A DNA stretch of 64,000 nucleotides from Sphingobium lignivorans (GCF_014203955.1 NZ_JACHKA010000001.1:558001-622000), one strand, 5' to 3'; shown: positions 39,472 to 49,056, numbered from the stretch's first letter. Numbers and translations are program-made. Notes: generated by a model from the sequence alone, not told the origin.

Positions 39472-40149
39472 ATGACTGAGGATCGCGGCCTGCCGCCCGG
39501 CGCGCGGCCATGGCTCGCCGCCGAAAGCCCGGCTGCCGGCGACAAGCGTCATGCGCCCGCCACGGCGCGCAATCGCGATGCCATTGCCGAGGTGCTCGCA
39601 CGGACCCTGCCGCCGCACGGCCGCGTGCTGGAAATCGCGAGCGGATCGGGCGAGCATGTCGTCCATTTCGCGCGGCTCTTCCCCGGCCTCGTCTGGCAAC
39701 CGAGCGACCCCGATCCCGCGGCGCTGGCATCCATCGCCGCATGGAGCGCGGAGGCAGGCCTTGCCAATATCGCCCCGCCGCTGCGCCTCGATGCCGCCGC
39801 GCCGGAGGCATGGGGCGTCGGGCAGGCGGACGCGGCGCTGTGCATCAACATGGTGCACATCAGCCCATGGGCCGCGATGGTGGGTCTGTTCAGCGGATGC
39901 GCGTCGATCCTGCCACCGGGCGCGCCGCTGATCCTTTACGGTCCCTATCGCGAGGACGATGTGGAGACGGCGCCGTCAAACCTGGCGTTCGATGCCTCGC
40001 TGAAAGCGCGCAACCCCGAATGGGGATTGCGGGACGTGGCCGATGTCGATCGGATCGCAGCCGAATGCGGTTTCGAGCGAACGCAGCGCGTCGAAATGCC
40101 CGCGAACAATCTCAGCCTGATCTACCGGCGCGGTCCTCGTTCGGGCTGA
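39472..40149 (+). CDS. DUF938 family SAM-dependent methyltransferase-like protein
   Basis: 225 residues. APATARNRDAIAEVLA, then the SAM loop VLEIASGSGEHVVHFARLFP, WQPSDPD, and CINMVHISPWAAMVGLF with LYGPYRE match the DUF938 (UPF0585) family. These have a class I methyltransferase fold, but the substrate is unknown. It lies 36 bases after dgt. Its last 38 bases overlap the end of the convergent EamA gene. Confidence 0.88.
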   Translation: MTEDRGLPPGARPWLAAESPAAGDKRHAPATARNRDAIAEVLARTLPPHGRVLEIASGSGEHVVHFARLFPGLVWQPSDPDPAALASIAAWSAEAGLANIAPPLRLDAAAPEAWGVGQADAALCINMVHISPWAAMVGLFSGCASILPPGAPLILYGPYREDDVETAPSNLAFDASLKARNPEWGLRDVADVDRIAAECGFERTQRVEMPANNLSLIYRRGPRSG

Positions 40150-41065
40150 TGATGCTTGCGCGGCGGCGCACATGCTCGCGCCAGGCGATGTAGAGCCCGC
40201 TCACCGCGATGAGGGCGGCGCCTGCCCAGGTGGAGGGCGCCGGCCAGCTTGCCCAGAGCAGCCAGCCTGCCCAGGTGGCCCAGATCATCTGGCTGTAATC
40301 CATCGGGATCACGATCGAGACCGGGCCCCAGCGCAGCGCGGCGGTCATCAGCAGTTGCGCCGCGCCGCCGGTGACGCCCAGCGCCACGAACAGCGCCCAG
40401 CCGACGGGATCATGCGCCTGCCCGGCCCAGATCATGACGATGCCGAGCGGCGGCAGCGAAAGCAGCGTGAACCAGAAGACGATGACCGGCGCCTGCTCGA
40501 CGCGCCCGAGATCGCGCAGCACGATAGCGACGATGGCCGTGACCAGCGCGCCGGAGAGCGCGACGATGAGGCCCAGCGACGCGAAATTGGCTGATTCCGG
40601 ATGGGCCATGATGACCACGCCGACGAAGCCGAGCAGCACCGCGCCCCAGCGGTGAATGCCGGTCGGCTCCTTGAGCACGAGCGCGGACAGGATGGTGGCG
40701 AAGATCGGCATGGTGAAGCCGATGGACGTGGCTTCCGCCAGCGGCAGCAGCGCGACCGCCCCGAAATTCAGCAGCATGCCGAACAGGCCGAGCCCGGTCC
40801 GTGCGACATGCGTGCGCATCGGCGCCATCGGCACCAGCGCCAGCCCGAGGGTAGCGAAGGCCCAGCCGGCCGCCACTGGAAAGGCGAAGAGCTGGCGATA
40901 GAACAGGATCTCGCCCAGGTTCGCGCCGCGCTCCACCAGCAGCTTGCCGATGGCATAAGTGAGCGCGAGCATCATCATCGCGAGCAGCCGCAGCACGATG
41001 GCGTAGATCGGCCGGTCGCGCCTGTCCTCGCGGATATGCGGGGGCGCCCCTGGGGGCTCCGTCAT
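40112..41065 (-). CDS. DMT superfamily transporter (EamA domains)
   Basis: 317 residues, ten predicted membrane spans arranged as two EamA repeats. The second opens near LSGALVTAIVAIVLRDLGR. Each half ends with a conserved glycine/proline segment (FTMPIFATILSALVLKEPTG in the first). Export of a metabolite is likely, but the substrate is not predictable. Its start overlaps the stop of the rarD-like gene as ATGA, so the two form an operon. The 3' end runs 38 bases into the DUF938 gene on the other strand. Confidence 0.88.
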   Translation of the reverse strand: MTEPPGAPPHIREDRRDRPIYAIVLRLLAMMMLALTYAIGKLLVERGANLGEILFYRQLFAFPVAAGWAFATLGLALVPMAPMRTHVARTGLGLFGMLLNFGAVALLPLAEATSIGFTMPIFATILSALVLKEPTGIHRWGAVLLGFVGVVIMAHPESANFASLGLIVALSGALVTAIVAIVLRDLGRVEQAPVIVFWFTLLSLPPLGIVMIWAGQAHDPVGWALFVALGVTGGAAQLLMTAALRWGPVSIVIPMDYSQMIWATWAGWLLWASWPAPSTWAGAALIAVSGLYIAWREHVRRRASIISPNEDRAGRSG

Positions 41066-41995
41066 GCCCTGCGTGCTCCCCGCAGGCTATCCCAGACGAA
41101 CAGCGCGAGCGCCGCCCAGATCAGCAGGAAGCTGGCCCAGCGCTCGGGCGAGAGCGTCTCGCCCAGCAGCAGCACGCCGCTCAGGAACTGCAATGTCGGC
41201 GCGATATATTGCATGAGGCCGAGGGTCACCAGCGGCAGCGCGCGCGCAGCACTTGCGAAGAGGATGAGCGGCACGGATGTGACGGCACCCAGGCCGACCA
41301 GCAGCGCCGTGGTCCCGACGTCGCGGCCGAAGACGAGGCTGCCGTCCCGCGCGACCCAGGCCAGCACCGCGAGCGCGAGCGGGGCCAGCAGCAGCGTCTC
41401 CACCGCGAGACCCACCGAGGGCCGGCACCGGCGTCAGCTTGCGCACCAGCCCGTAGAGCGCGAAGCTGATGGCCAGCGAGAGGCTGATCCACAGCGTCTG
41501 GATTTCTCCCGCCGCCAGAATGGCCACGCCGACGCCCGCGAGCAGCACCGCGATGAACTGGCCGCGCTGCAGCCGCTCCTTGAGCACCAGCGTGCCGAGC
41601 AGCACATTGACGAGCGGATTGAGGAAATAGCCAAGGCTTGCGGCCACGACATGGCGCGTGTCGACGGCCCAGACATAGACCAGCCAGTTGGCGGCGATGA
41701 GCAGAGCACTGATCGCCAGTGCCGCCACGATGCGCGGCTGGCGCAGCGAATCGCGCAAGGCGGGGTAGAGCCGGTAGCCCGCCAGGACGATCGCGAGGAA
41801 TGCGACCGACCAGACGATGCGGTGCGCCACCACTTCCATCGGCAAGGCGCCGTGGATCAGCTTGAAGTAGAGCGGCAGCAGGCCCCACATGCCATAAGCG
41901 CCAAGGCCGGCGAGCAGGCCGGCGCGATGGCGGGCCTGCAGCTCGGCTTCACCGAGGGGAAGCGGGGCGTTCAAAACAGGCCGCCGCCCGCCCAC
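41062..41995 (-). pseudogene. rarD: RarD-like EamA transporter interrupted by a frameshift
   Basis: Two reading frames together make one RarD protein of about 310 residues. The upstream part (from the GTG at 41995, or a TTG at 41974) holds GLLAGLGAYGMWGLLPLYFK through ALYGLVRKLTPVPALGG. The downstream part (from about 41415 to 41062) resumes with GLAVETLLLAPLALAVLAWV and ends FVWDSLRGARRA. RarD normally reads ...RKxTPV-x-L-xGLxVETLLLAP without a break. One extra C in the CCCACC run at 41411-41416 accounts for the shift. Either a recent mutation or a sequencing error. RarD-type proteins are putative drug/metabolite exporters. Confidence 0.85.
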
Positions 41996-42192
41996 AGGCG
42001 CAGCATCCCGAAGGCCGCGACCGCGAGGCAGAAATTGCGTGCGCCGTTCCCGCTCGCGAACTGGCCGACAAGCGCGCCGAACAGCGCGAGCGGCACGATC
42101 AGCCAGTTGGCCCAGCCGAGGCCGGGGATGATGGCTGGAATGGCGAGGATGAGCGCGACCGCGCCGATCAGGACGGAAAGCAGCGAAACCAT
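41971..42192 (-). CDS. Small membrane protein, unknown function
   Basis: 73 residues with two or three membrane segments (MVSLLSVLIGAVALILAIPA, LIVPLALFGALVGQFA, FCLAVAAFGMLRLWAGGGLF). The ATG at 42192 was chosen because the upstream in-frame sequence is polar and atypical. Small proteins of this composition are widespread in sphingomonads, but I cannot name a family. Its stop falls inside the start region of the rarD-like gene, so the two and the EamA gene probably form one operon. Confidence 0.65.
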   Translation of the reverse strand: MVSLLSVLIGAVALILAIPAIIPGLGWANWLIVPLALFGALVGQFASGNGARNFCLAVAAFGMLRLWAGGGLF

Positions 42193-42285
42193 GCGCGCGC
42201 CATGAGCCTCGCGGCTCGTCTTGGCAAGAGCGCCGCGCCCCATGACAGGATCGCGCGGACAGGGCGCCCGCAAAAGGGCCATGCA

Positions 42286-42316
42286 GCAGGGGCCCAGCCC
42301 GGTGGCCGACCCCTGC
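42286..42316 (-). terminator. Hairpin downstream of the PEP-CTERM gene
   Basis: GCAGGGG (42286-42292) pairs with CCCCTGC (42310-42316) and an inner GGCC pair extends the stem. It lies about 20 bases beyond the PEP-CTERM stop on the minus strand. No clear T-run follows, so efficiency is uncertain. Confidence 0.4.
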
Positions 42317-42336
42317 TTGCCGCGATCAGATCGCGA

Positions 42337-42912
42337 TCAGGCGAACCGGATGCGGGTCGCGCGCTGGCGGCGCATCGCGCCACCGGCGAGCGCAAAGCCG
42401 CCGATCATCATCGCCCAGGTGGCGGGCTCGGGCACCGCGCCGGCGCTGGCGACATCATAGGTCACGTCATCGATGACCCACAGATTGCCGCCCGAGCCGG
42501 TGATCACCACCTTGTCGACAAGGCCGGCATAGCCGTTGCCGATCAGGGTCGGTGCAGCGTTCAGCGACACAGCGCCCGTCGAAGAGACCAGCGACCCGCC
42601 GAAATAAAGGTCGACCGACAGCATGTTATAGCCCGCGAAATAAGCGCCGCCGAACGTGACGGGCGCGGCCCACATCATCGTGCCGGTGGGCGAAAGCGAG
42701 TCGGCATAGGCACGGAAGCTGCCGGACGCCGGGGTGTAGGGCGACTGCTCGCCTTCATAGACATACCAGCCGTTCGCGGACCAGTCGATGCCGCCATAAT
42801 TGGCCGGCATCGCGCCAGTGCTGAGGCCTTCGAAATCGACCACCACGGCCTGCGATGCGGACGGCGCAACCGCGAGAGCAGCGGCGAGCAGCAGATATTT
42901 CGTCTTGAACAT
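42337..42912 (-). CDS. PEP-CTERM sorting-signal protein
   Basis: 191 residues. Signal peptide (MFKTKYLLLAAALAVAPSAS to about residue 22), a beta-rich secreted domain (VVVDFEGLSTGAMPANYGG onward), and a C-terminal sorting tail: VPEPATWAMM, a hydrophobic stretch, then the basic cluster RRQRATR. This tail is the PEPxxWA form typical of sphingomonads, recognised by exosortase-type systems. Known family members are exported with exopolysaccharide or attached to the surface. GGGAGAA about 7 bases upstream supports the ATG at 42912. No exosortase gene is in the window. Confidence 0.9.
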   Translation of the reverse strand: MFKTKYLLLAAALAVAPSASQAVVVDFEGLSTGAMPANYGGIDWSANGWYVYEGEQSPYTPASGSFRAYADSLSPTGTMMWAAPVTFGGAYFAGYNMLSVDLYFGGSLVSSTGAVSLNAAPTLIGNGYAGLVDKVVITGSGGNLWVIDDVTYDVASAGAVPEPATWAMMIGGFALAGGAMRRQRATRIRFA

Positions 42913-43048
42913 GATCTTTTCTCCCACGATTCGCCGCCAACAGGACCCCGTACGCGGCTCATGCTCCCTGGCCGCGCACCCACCCGGGTTGCAATCTGAT
43001 TAACCCTGTATGTGCGTGCCTGATCGGGACGGGGAGCGGCGCAGCCGG

Positions 43049-44332
43049 TCAGGCGAGGTCCAGCGCGAGCCCCAGATCGGCGATCAGGTCGTCGGGATGC
43101 TCGATGCCGATCGACAGGCGGATGGTCGAATCCAGCACGCCGATCCGCTCGCGCACCGCAGCCGCCACGCCGCTGTGCGTGGTGGTCGCGGGATGGCTCG
43201 CGAGCGATTCCGTGCCGCCGAGGCTGACGGCCAGCTTGAAGATGCGCAGCGCGTTGAGGAAGCGGAACGCTGCGGCCTGCCCGCCCACGATGTCGAAGGA
43301 GAAGGTCGATCCCGCGCCGGTGCATTGCGCGTGGAAAGCGCGGCCGGTGGGCGAGAGCTGATCGGCGAAGGGCAGGTAATGGATGTCGCCCACCTTGGGA
43401 TGATCGCGCAGGAAGGTGGCGATCCGGCCCGCATTGTCGTTGACGCGCTCCATGCGCAGCGCCAGCGTTTCCAGGCTGCGACCGAGCATCCAGCAGCTGT
43501 TGGGGTCGAGCTGGGTGCCGATGGCGCTGCGCAGCGCGCGCACCGGCCGCATCACGTCCCTCGCGCCCAGCGCCGCGCCGGCGATCAGGTCCGAATGGCC
43601 GCCGACATATTTGGTGAGCGAATAGAGCGAGATGTCCGCGCCATGTTCGATCGGCCGCTGGAAGACCGGGCCGAGCAGCGTGTTGTCGCACATGATGATC
43701 GGGCGGTGACCTTCCTGCTGCGCGGCGATCTCCTCGGCGATCTCGCGGATGAGGGCAATGCGCACCAGCCCGTTGGTGGGATTGGCCGGCGTCTCGATGA
43801 GGATGGCGGCGAGGCGACCCTTGCCGGCGGCTTCCCGTGCGGCGGCCTCGATATTCTCGCGGTCCACGCCATTGGTGAAGCCGACCGAAAGAATACCGAG
43901 CCGTGCGAGGCTGTTGCCGAGCAGCGTCTCCGTGCCGCCATAGAGAGGCTGGGAATGCAGCACCACGTCGCCGGGGCGCAGATAAGCGAGCAGGCTCGTC
44001 GTGATGGCCGACATGCCCGAGGAGAAGAGCACGCAGGCTTCCGTGCGCTCGTAGACCGCAAGGCGGTCCTCCACGATCTCGCTGTTGGGGTGATTGAAGC
44101 GGGAATAAACGAGTCCGCCTTCCTGCCCGGCCGGCGGCTCCCTGCGGCCGGACACATAATCGAAGAAGTCCTTCCCTTCCTCGGCGGACCTGAACGCGAA
44201 GGTGGAGGTGAGGAACACCGGCGGCTTCACCGCGCCTTCGGAGAGGGCGGGGTCATAGCCATAGTTCAGCATCTGGGTTTCGGGGTGCAGCGCGTGGCCG
44301 CCGATATGGGTCTTGCGGGAATTGTCGGTCAT
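43049..44332 (-). CDS. Cystathionine gamma-synthase/methionine gamma-lyase family PLP enzyme
   Basis: 427 residues. Cys/Met-metabolism PLP family. The PLP lysine is Lys241 in [24 protein letters not shown], the SSGMSAI loop, IETPANPTN and the CDNT segment are typical. The family covers cystathionine gamma-synthase, cystathionine lyases, methionine gamma-lyase and O-acylhomoserine sulfhydrylases, which cannot be split here by motif alone. CAGGAG precedes the ATG. It is a lone gene between murA and the PEP-CTERM gene. Confidence 0.88.
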   Translation of the reverse strand: MTDNSRKTHIGGHALHPETQMLNYGYDPALSEGAVKPPVFLTSTFAFRSAEEGKDFFDYVSGRREPPAGQEGGLVYSRFNHPNSEIVEDRLAVYERTEACVLFSSGMSAITTSLLAYLRPGDVVLHSQPLYGGTETLLGNSLARLGILSVGFTNGVDRENIEAAAREAAGKGRLAAILIETPANPTNGLVRIALIREIAEEIAAQQEGHRPIIMCDNTLLGPVFQRPIEHGADISLYSLTKYVGGHSDLIAGAALGARDVMRPVRALRSAIGTQLDPNSCWMLGRSLETLALRMERVNDNAGRIATFLRDHPKVGDIHYLPFADQLSPTGRAFHAQCTGAGSTFSFDIVGGQAAAFRFLNALRIFKLAVSLGGTESLASHPATTTHSGVAAAVRERIGVLDSTIRLSIGIEHPDDLIADLGLALDLA

Positions 44333-44360
44333 GGCGCGCTCCTGGCGGCAATGGGTTCAT

Positions 44361-44381
44361 GTCCCGAGCATAGCCCGGGAC
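44361..44381. other. Short hairpin in the leader of the PLP enzyme gene
   Basis: GTCCCG (44361-44366) pairs with CGGGAC (44376-44381), about 30 bases upstream of the start at 44332. Upstream of it on the minus strand is an AT-rich AATAAAATAAC that could hold a -10 element. I compared it by eye with SAM riboswitch patterns and saw no match. Confidence 0.25.
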
Positions 44382-44433
44382 GGCGCCGACACCATGTTAT
44401 TTTATTGCGGGCGCCTGTGGCCCGGCCGGCCCG

Positions 44434-45717
44434 TCAGCCGTCGCTGTCGCGCTCGATGTCCGCACCGACGGCGGAGAGCTTCTCCTCCAGCCGCTCATAG
44501 CCCCGGTCGAGATGGTAGACGCGATTGACGATCGTCTCGCCCTGCGCGGCGAGGCCCGCGAGAATGAGGCTCATCGAGGCGCGCAGGTCCGTCGCCATCA
44601 CCGGCGCGCCGGTGAGGCCCGGCACCCCGCGCACGACCGCCGTGCGGCCGTTCACGGTGATGTCCGCGCCCATGCGCGCCAGCTCGGGCACATGCATGTA
44701 GCGGTTCTCGAAGATCGTCTCGGTGAGCACGCTCGCGCCGTCCGCCAGCGCCAGCATCGCCATGAACTGCGCCTGCATGTCCGTTGGGAAGCCGGGGTGC
44801 GGCGCGGTGGAGAGCGTGAGGGGCTTCAGCCGCCCGTTCGCCGCCACGCGCAGGCTCCGGGCGCTTTCCTCTATGTGCACGCCTGCGTCGCGCAGGCCCT
44901 TGAGGATGGCGTGCATGTCATCGCTGCTCGCGCCGACCAGCTCCAGCTCGCCCCCGGTGATGGCGGCCGCGCAGGCATAACTGCCGGCCTCGATCCGGTC
45001 GGGCATCACCTTGTAGGTGGTGCCGTAGAGCCGCGGCTTGCCGTGGACCACGAGCCGGTCCGTGCCGATCCCCTCGATCTCGCTGCCCATCGCGACGAGC
45101 AGGCCGCACAGGTCCACGATCTCCGGCTCGCGCGCGGCATTCTCGATCACGGTCTCGCCGCTGGCGAGCGACGCGGCCATCAGCGCGTTCTCGGTGGCGC
45201 CGACCGACGGGAAGGGGAAGGAAATGAGCGCGCCGCGCAGGCCGCCGTCCGGCGCCAGCGCGCGCACATAGCCATTGGCCATCTCGATCGTCGCGCCCAG
45301 CGTCTGGAACGCCTGGAGGTGGAAGTCGATCGGCCGGTTGCCGATGGCGCAGCCGCCGGGCAGCGAGACGGTCGCTTCGCCCGCGCGCGCGAGCAGTGGC
45401 CCCAGCACCACGATGGAAGCGCGCATCTTGCGCACGATGTCATAAGGCGCGACGCTGGACGTGATGCGGTTTGCCCGCAGCGTCATCACCCGGCCGAAAT
45501 CCTCCTGCCGCGAGCCCTCGACGGTGGTCGAGACGCCGAGCTGGTTGAGCAGGTGGCCGAAGCTGTCGACATCCGCCAGCCGCGGCAGGTTGCGCAGCGT
45601 CAGCGGCTCCTCGGTGAGCAGCGCGCAGGGCAGCAGCGTGAGCGCCGCATTCTTTGCGCCGGAAATGGTGATCCTGCCGGAGAGCGGCTTGCCGCCGCGA
45701 ATGACGATACGGTCCAT
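44434..45717 (-). CDS. murA: UDP-N-acetylglucosamine 1-carboxyvinyltransferase
   Basis: 427 residues. First committed step of peptidoglycan synthesis: transfers enolpyruvate from PEP to UDP-GlcNAc, supplying MurB. The fosfomycin-sensitive catalytic cysteine is present (Cys123 in [15 protein letters not shown]). The opening [20 protein letters not shown] and late [14 protein letters not shown] are diagnostic. It lies 8 kb outside the dcw cluster, on the opposite strand, as is common. Confidence 0.98.
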   Translation of the reverse strand: MDRIVIRGGKPLSGRITISGAKNAALTLLPCALLTEEPLTLRNLPRLADVDSFGHLLNQLGVSTTVEGSRQEDFGRVMTLRANRITSSVAPYDIVRKMRASIVVLGPLLARAGEATVSLPGGCAIGNRPIDFHLQAFQTLGATIEMANGYVRALAPDGGLRGALISFPFPSVGATENALMAASLASGETVIENAAREPEIVDLCGLLVAMGSEIEGIGTDRLVVHGKPRLYGTTYKVMPDRIEAGSYACAAAITGGELELVGASSDDMHAILKGLRDAGVHIEESARSLRVAANGRLKPLTLSTAPHPGFPTDMQAQFMAMLALADGASVLTETIFENRYMHVPELARMGADITVNGRTAVVRGVPGLTGAPVMATDLRASMSLILAGLAAQGETIVNRVYHLDRGYERLEEKLSAVGADIERDSDG

Positions 45718-45820
45718 CGCGGCTTCCTAGCGTGTGCCGCGCCGAGCGCAAGTGGGGCCGGGGGCTGCGTGCCGATGCCGGGCGGATTTTCGCCCGATGC
45801 CGCGGCCCGGGCGCGGTCGC

Positions 45821-47140
45821 CTATCGCGCCGAGGGCTCGCGGCTCAGCCGGGACATCAGCAGCGCGGCGCGCTTGGCCTGCCGCTGGAAGCTGGGCAGGT
45901 CCACGCTTTCGCCCGGCGCATGGCTGCCCGCGCCATCCGGCCCGAGGCCGGCAAGGCCATCCACGTCCGCCGCGACGAAGCCGATGTCGCCCGCGCCCCG
46001 CCGCAGCGGGTCGAGCGCCGGCATCGCGGGAAGGCCGAGGTCGCCGTTCACGACATTGAGCCGGGTCAGCAGCGCGGTGTTGCCCTCGGTCGGCGCCATC
46101 GGCGGATAGCCTTCCTTGAAGCTGATCGTGGCCTGCGCGCCGGGGCCGTGCGCCGCGACGATCTGCTCGATCTTCTGGCGCACCCGCGCCGCCTGCTCGG
46201 GCGTGAGCGCGCGATAATCGCCGGTGGCGACCGCTTGGGCCGGAATGATGTTGGTCTTGCCGCTGGCGCTCACCGAAGCGTCGTTCGTCGCCAGCTCCGC
46301 CTGTGCGCCCCCGGCGACGAGGCCGATGTTGAAGGTGAGGTTGGGCTCGGGCAGCTCCTTGCGCATGGTGCTGATGATGCGCGCGACTTCGTAGATCGCG
46401 CCATCGCCCACCTGGCCGAAGATACCGCTGGAGTGCCCCGATTTCGCCGTCACGCGGATGGTGTAGCTGGTCGAGGAGCGCCGCGCGATCGAGCCATAGT
46501 CCTGCCCGTCGATGGTCACCAGTCCCTCGAAGTCGAGCGCGGCGTCGGCGCGCTTGCCTGCCGCGATCAGGTCCGCACGGGCAGCGTCGATGGGCTCGCC
46601 CACCGATTCCTCGTCGCCGGTCAGCACCACTTCGATGTTGGCGTCGCGCAGCGTGCCCGCGTCTTTCATGGCCTTGAGCGCCATCAGCATCACGACCACG
46701 CCGCCCTTGTCGTCGCCGATGCCGGGGCCGGTCGCCGTGTCGCCCTTGCGCTCGAACCTCTGGAACGGGGAGCTTTCCTCGAACACCGTGTCGAGATGGC
46801 CGATCAGCAGCAGCCGCTTGGTGCCCGGCTTGCCACTGTGCGTCGCGATGATGTGCCCGGCCCGGCCCGTCGCGTCCATCGGTTTCCATGTGACGGTGAA
46901 GCCGAGCGTCTCCAGCTCCGGCCGCACCATTTCGGCGACCTTGATGACGCCCGGGATGTTGCGGGTGCCCGAGTTCTGGTTGACCATCCGCTCCAGCAGC
47001 GCGATCGCCTCTTCCTGCTGCGCTTCAACGCTGCGGACCATGCGCTGCTCGGCGGCGCTGAGCTTCGCCGCTGCGGGGCTGGCGGCGAGCGCGAGGAGGG
47101 GAAGGGCGAGCAGGCGCGCGGCGCGGGGGATGTGGATCAT
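45821..47140 (-). CDS. Secreted M20 family metallopeptidase (carboxypeptidase G2-like)
   Basis: 439 residues with a signal peptide (to about residue 25, ALAASPAAAK). The M20 dizinc ligands are visible in order: His in LLIGHLDTVF, bridging Asp in GPGIGDDKGG, Glu-Glu in LTGDEESVGEP, Asp in DFEG, and a late His in GSHAPGESVD. The dimerisation domain lies between (SYTIRVTAKSGHSSGIFG). Carboxypeptidase G2-type hydrolysis of C-terminal residues or N-acyl amino acids is likely. The ATG at 47140 is preferred to a GTG three codons earlier. Confidence 0.9.
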   Translation of the reverse strand: MIHIPRAARLLALPLLALAASPAAAKLSAAEQRMVRSVEAQQEEAIALLERMVNQNSGTRNIPGVIKVAEMVRPELETLGFTVTWKPMDATGRAGHIIATHSGKPGTKRLLLIGHLDTVFEESSPFQRFERKGDTATGPGIGDDKGGVVVMLMALKAMKDAGTLRDANIEVVLTGDEESVGEPIDAARADLIAAGKRADAALDFEGLVTIDGQDYGSIARRSSTSYTIRVTAKSGHSSGIFGQVGDGAIYEVARIISTMRKELPEPNLTFNIGLVAGGAQAELATNDASVSASGKTNIIPAQAVATGDYRALTPEQAARVRQKIEQIVAAHGPGAQATISFKEGYPPMAPTEGNTALLTRLNVVNGDLGLPAMPALDPLRRGAGDIGFVAADVDGLAGLGPDGAGSHAPGESVDLPSFQRQAKRAALLMSRLSREPSAR

Positions 47141-47239
47141 GGCGCGCACGATAGGCGAAGTGCGGCGGGCTTTTCCAGCCCTCGCGGATCGGCCTCGCGC
47201 AATGCCGCCGCGCCGTCTCTCCGGCCGGAGTCGGAAGCC

Positions 47240-47806
47240 TCAGGCCAGCAGCTCGACATCCCAGTAGAGCCAGTCATGCCAGCTGTCGTGCAGATGGTTG
47301 GGCGGGAAGGCGCGGCCATGATCCTGGAGCTGCCAGCTCGTCGGGCGGATCGGCTGCTCGCGCAGCGCCATGTTGGCCTCGCGCGGGGTGCGGCCGCCCT
47401 TGCGCAGGTTGCAGGGCGAGCAGGCGGTGGCCACATTCTCCCATGTCGTGCGTCCGCCGGCGCGGCGCGGCACCACATGGTCGAAGGTCAGGTCGCTGGT
47501 CGCGCCGCAATAGAGGCAGGAGAAGCGATCGCGCAGGAAGAGGTTGAAGCGGGTGAAGGCGGGATATTCGCTCGGCCGCACATATTGCTTGAGCGCGATC
47601 ACCGAGGGAATGCGCATCTGGAAGCTGGGCGAGTGGACTTCCCGGTCGTAGCTGGAGACGATGTCCACCCGATCCAAAAAAACCGCCTTGATGGCGGTTT
47701 GCCAGGGCCAGAGGCTCAGCGGGTAATAGGAAAGCGGGGTATAGTCGGCATTGAGGACCAGTGCCGGACAGTTTTCTGGATGGCGTATTCGATCGGGATG
47801 ATACAT
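47240..47806 (-). CDS. HNH endonuclease family protein
   Basis: 188 residues. An N-terminal domain (CPALVLNADYTPLSYYPLSL, then AIKAVFLDRVDIV) is followed by an HNH module at about 105-150. There, the CLYC and CSPC pairs bind zinc, and FDHVVPRRAGG with the downstream Asn provide the catalytic core. Members are widespread in alphaproteobacterial chromosomes without phage context, and their role is unknown. Start 47806 fits the conserved N-terminus. ATGs at 47842 and 47866 are possible. Divergent from gluQ across about 96 bases. Confidence 0.85.
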   Translation of the reverse strand: MYHPDRIRHPENCPALVLNADYTPLSYYPLSLWPWQTAIKAVFLDRVDIVSSYDREVHSPSFQMRIPSVIALKQYVRPSEYPAFTRFNLFLRDRFSCLYCGATSDLTFDHVVPRRAGGRTTWENVATACSPCNLRKGGRTPREANMALREQPIRPTSWQLQDHGRAFPPNHLHDSWHDWLYWDVELLA

Positions 47807-47902
47807 GCGCGCTCGTGCCCCTTTCGTTGCGCCGCGATCCATCGTTGAGAACCGTGACGTCCTCATGACAGCAGAGATGATGACTCCTCGTCAAGAGCTA
47901 GT

Positions 47903-48787
47903 ATGACCCGGGTAGACGCTCCACGACATCTGGTGACGCGCTTCGCGCCCAGCCCGACCGGCCGGCTCCATATAGGGCATGGCTGGTCCGCCCTGCAGGC
48001 CCATGATCTCGCGCGGGAAAGTGGCGGCACCTTCCTCCTGCGCATCGAGGACACGGACGTGACCCGCTGTCGCCCGGAATTCACCCGGGCCATCCTGGAG
48101 GATCTGCGCTGGCTCGGCATCGGCTGGGACGGGCTCATGATCCAGTCGACGCGCTTTCCGGCCTATGAGGCGGCGCTGGAGGCGCTGAAAGGGCAAGGCG
48201 TCGCTTATCCCTGCTTCTGCACGCGCGGCGACATCGCCCGCGAGCTGGCGGCGAGCCTTCATGCGCCGCACGGGGCGGACGGGCCGCTCTATCCGGGGAC
48301 ATGCCGTGGCCTTGATCCCGCGACGCGCGCGGAACGGATCGCGCGGGGCGATCCCCATAGCTGGCGGCTGGACATGGGCGCGGCGCTTGCCCGCACCGGA
48401 CCGCTTAGCTGGCACGATGCGCAGGCGGGGGACGTGCCGGTCGATCCCGGCGCGCTGGGCGATCTCATCCTCAAGGGGCGCGACCGCCCGGCCAGCTACC
48501 ATCTCGCGGTGGTGGTGGACGACGCGGCACAAGGCGTGACGGACGCGGTGCGCGGGCGTGACGTGTTCGCCTCGACTCACGCCCATCGCACCCTGCAGGC
48601 GCTGCTCGGCCTGCCCGTGCCCCTGTACCGCCATCATGCTCTGGTGGTGGATGCCGAGGGCAAGCGCCTCGCCAAGCGCAGCGACGGGCTGGCCCTTGCC
48701 GATCTGCGGGCGGCGGGCGTGGACGGACTGATGCTGGCGGACGATCTGCGGGCAGGGCGGTTTCCGGTTGGAATATTCCTCCGCTGA
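47903..48787 (+). CDS. gluQ: Glutamyl-Q tRNA(Asp) synthetase
   Basis: 294 residues. A truncated paralogue of glutamyl-tRNA synthetase lacking the anticodon-binding domain. It glutamylates queuosine in tRNA-Asp. TRFAPSPTGRLHIGHG carries the HIGH motif (His23-His26). Cys residues in AYPCFCTR with PGTCRG match the zinc-binding set of GluQ. KRLAKRSDG replaces KMSKS. Length agrees with the family (~290-300). Confidence 0.94.
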   Translation: MTRVDAPRHLVTRFAPSPTGRLHIGHGWSALQAHDLARESGGTFLLRIEDTDVTRCRPEFTRAILEDLRWLGIGWDGLMIQSTRFPAYEAALEALKGQGVAYPCFCTRGDIARELAASLHAPHGADGPLYPGTCRGLDPATRAERIARGDPHSWRLDMGAALARTGPLSWHDAQAGDVPVDPGALGDLILKGRDRPASYHLAVVVDDAAQGVTDAVRGRDVFASTHAHRTLQALLGLPVPLYRHHALVVDAEGKRLAKRSDGLALADLRAAGVDGLMLADDLRAGRFPVGIFLR

Positions 48788-48819
48788 ACCTACATCGCTC
48801 CAAACGGAGTCTTATCCCG

Positions 48820-49056
48820 ATGGGCAATGTCGTTCTCGTAATCCTCATCATCCTCGCGGCGCTCGGCGCGGTGGCTTATCTCGTGCGTGGCGTGGTCACG
48901 TTCCTGAAGACGACGGAAGCCGATCTTCGGAATGACGGCACCGGCCCCAGCCAGTCGAGCCTCAAGCAGAACCGGATGATGATGGGCCGCGTCACCATGC
49001 AGGCGGCGGCGATCCTTCTGGTCGCGCTGCTGCTGCTGTTCAACGGCAGCAAATAA
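48820..49056 (+). CDS. HIG1-domain twin-transmembrane protein
   Basis: 78 residues with two membrane helices (about 5-27 and 58-74) joined by a loop holding KQNRMMMGRVTMQ. That is the QxxMxxRxxxQ-type HIG1 motif. Related eukaryotic and bacterial proteins associate with respiratory complexes, which is a possible role here. It lies 32 bases after gluQ and 14 bases before the adenosyltransferase gene. Confidence 0.85.
   Translation: MGNVVLVILIILAALGAVAYLVRGVVTFLKTTEADLRNDGTGPSQSSLKQNRMMMGRVTMQAAAILLVALLLLFNGSK

Noticed and set aside
42675..43691. A 338-codon minus-strand frame joining the PEP-CTERM and PLP-enzyme regions
   Set aside because: It is out of frame with both recognised genes and has no motif. 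The two real genes are separated by a ribosome site and start at 42912.
44333..44433. SAM riboswitch ahead of the Cys/Met PLP enzyme
   Set aside because: Only a short simple hairpin is visible. No pseudoknot or conserved core of the SAM-I, SAM-II or SAM-IV types was found by eye.
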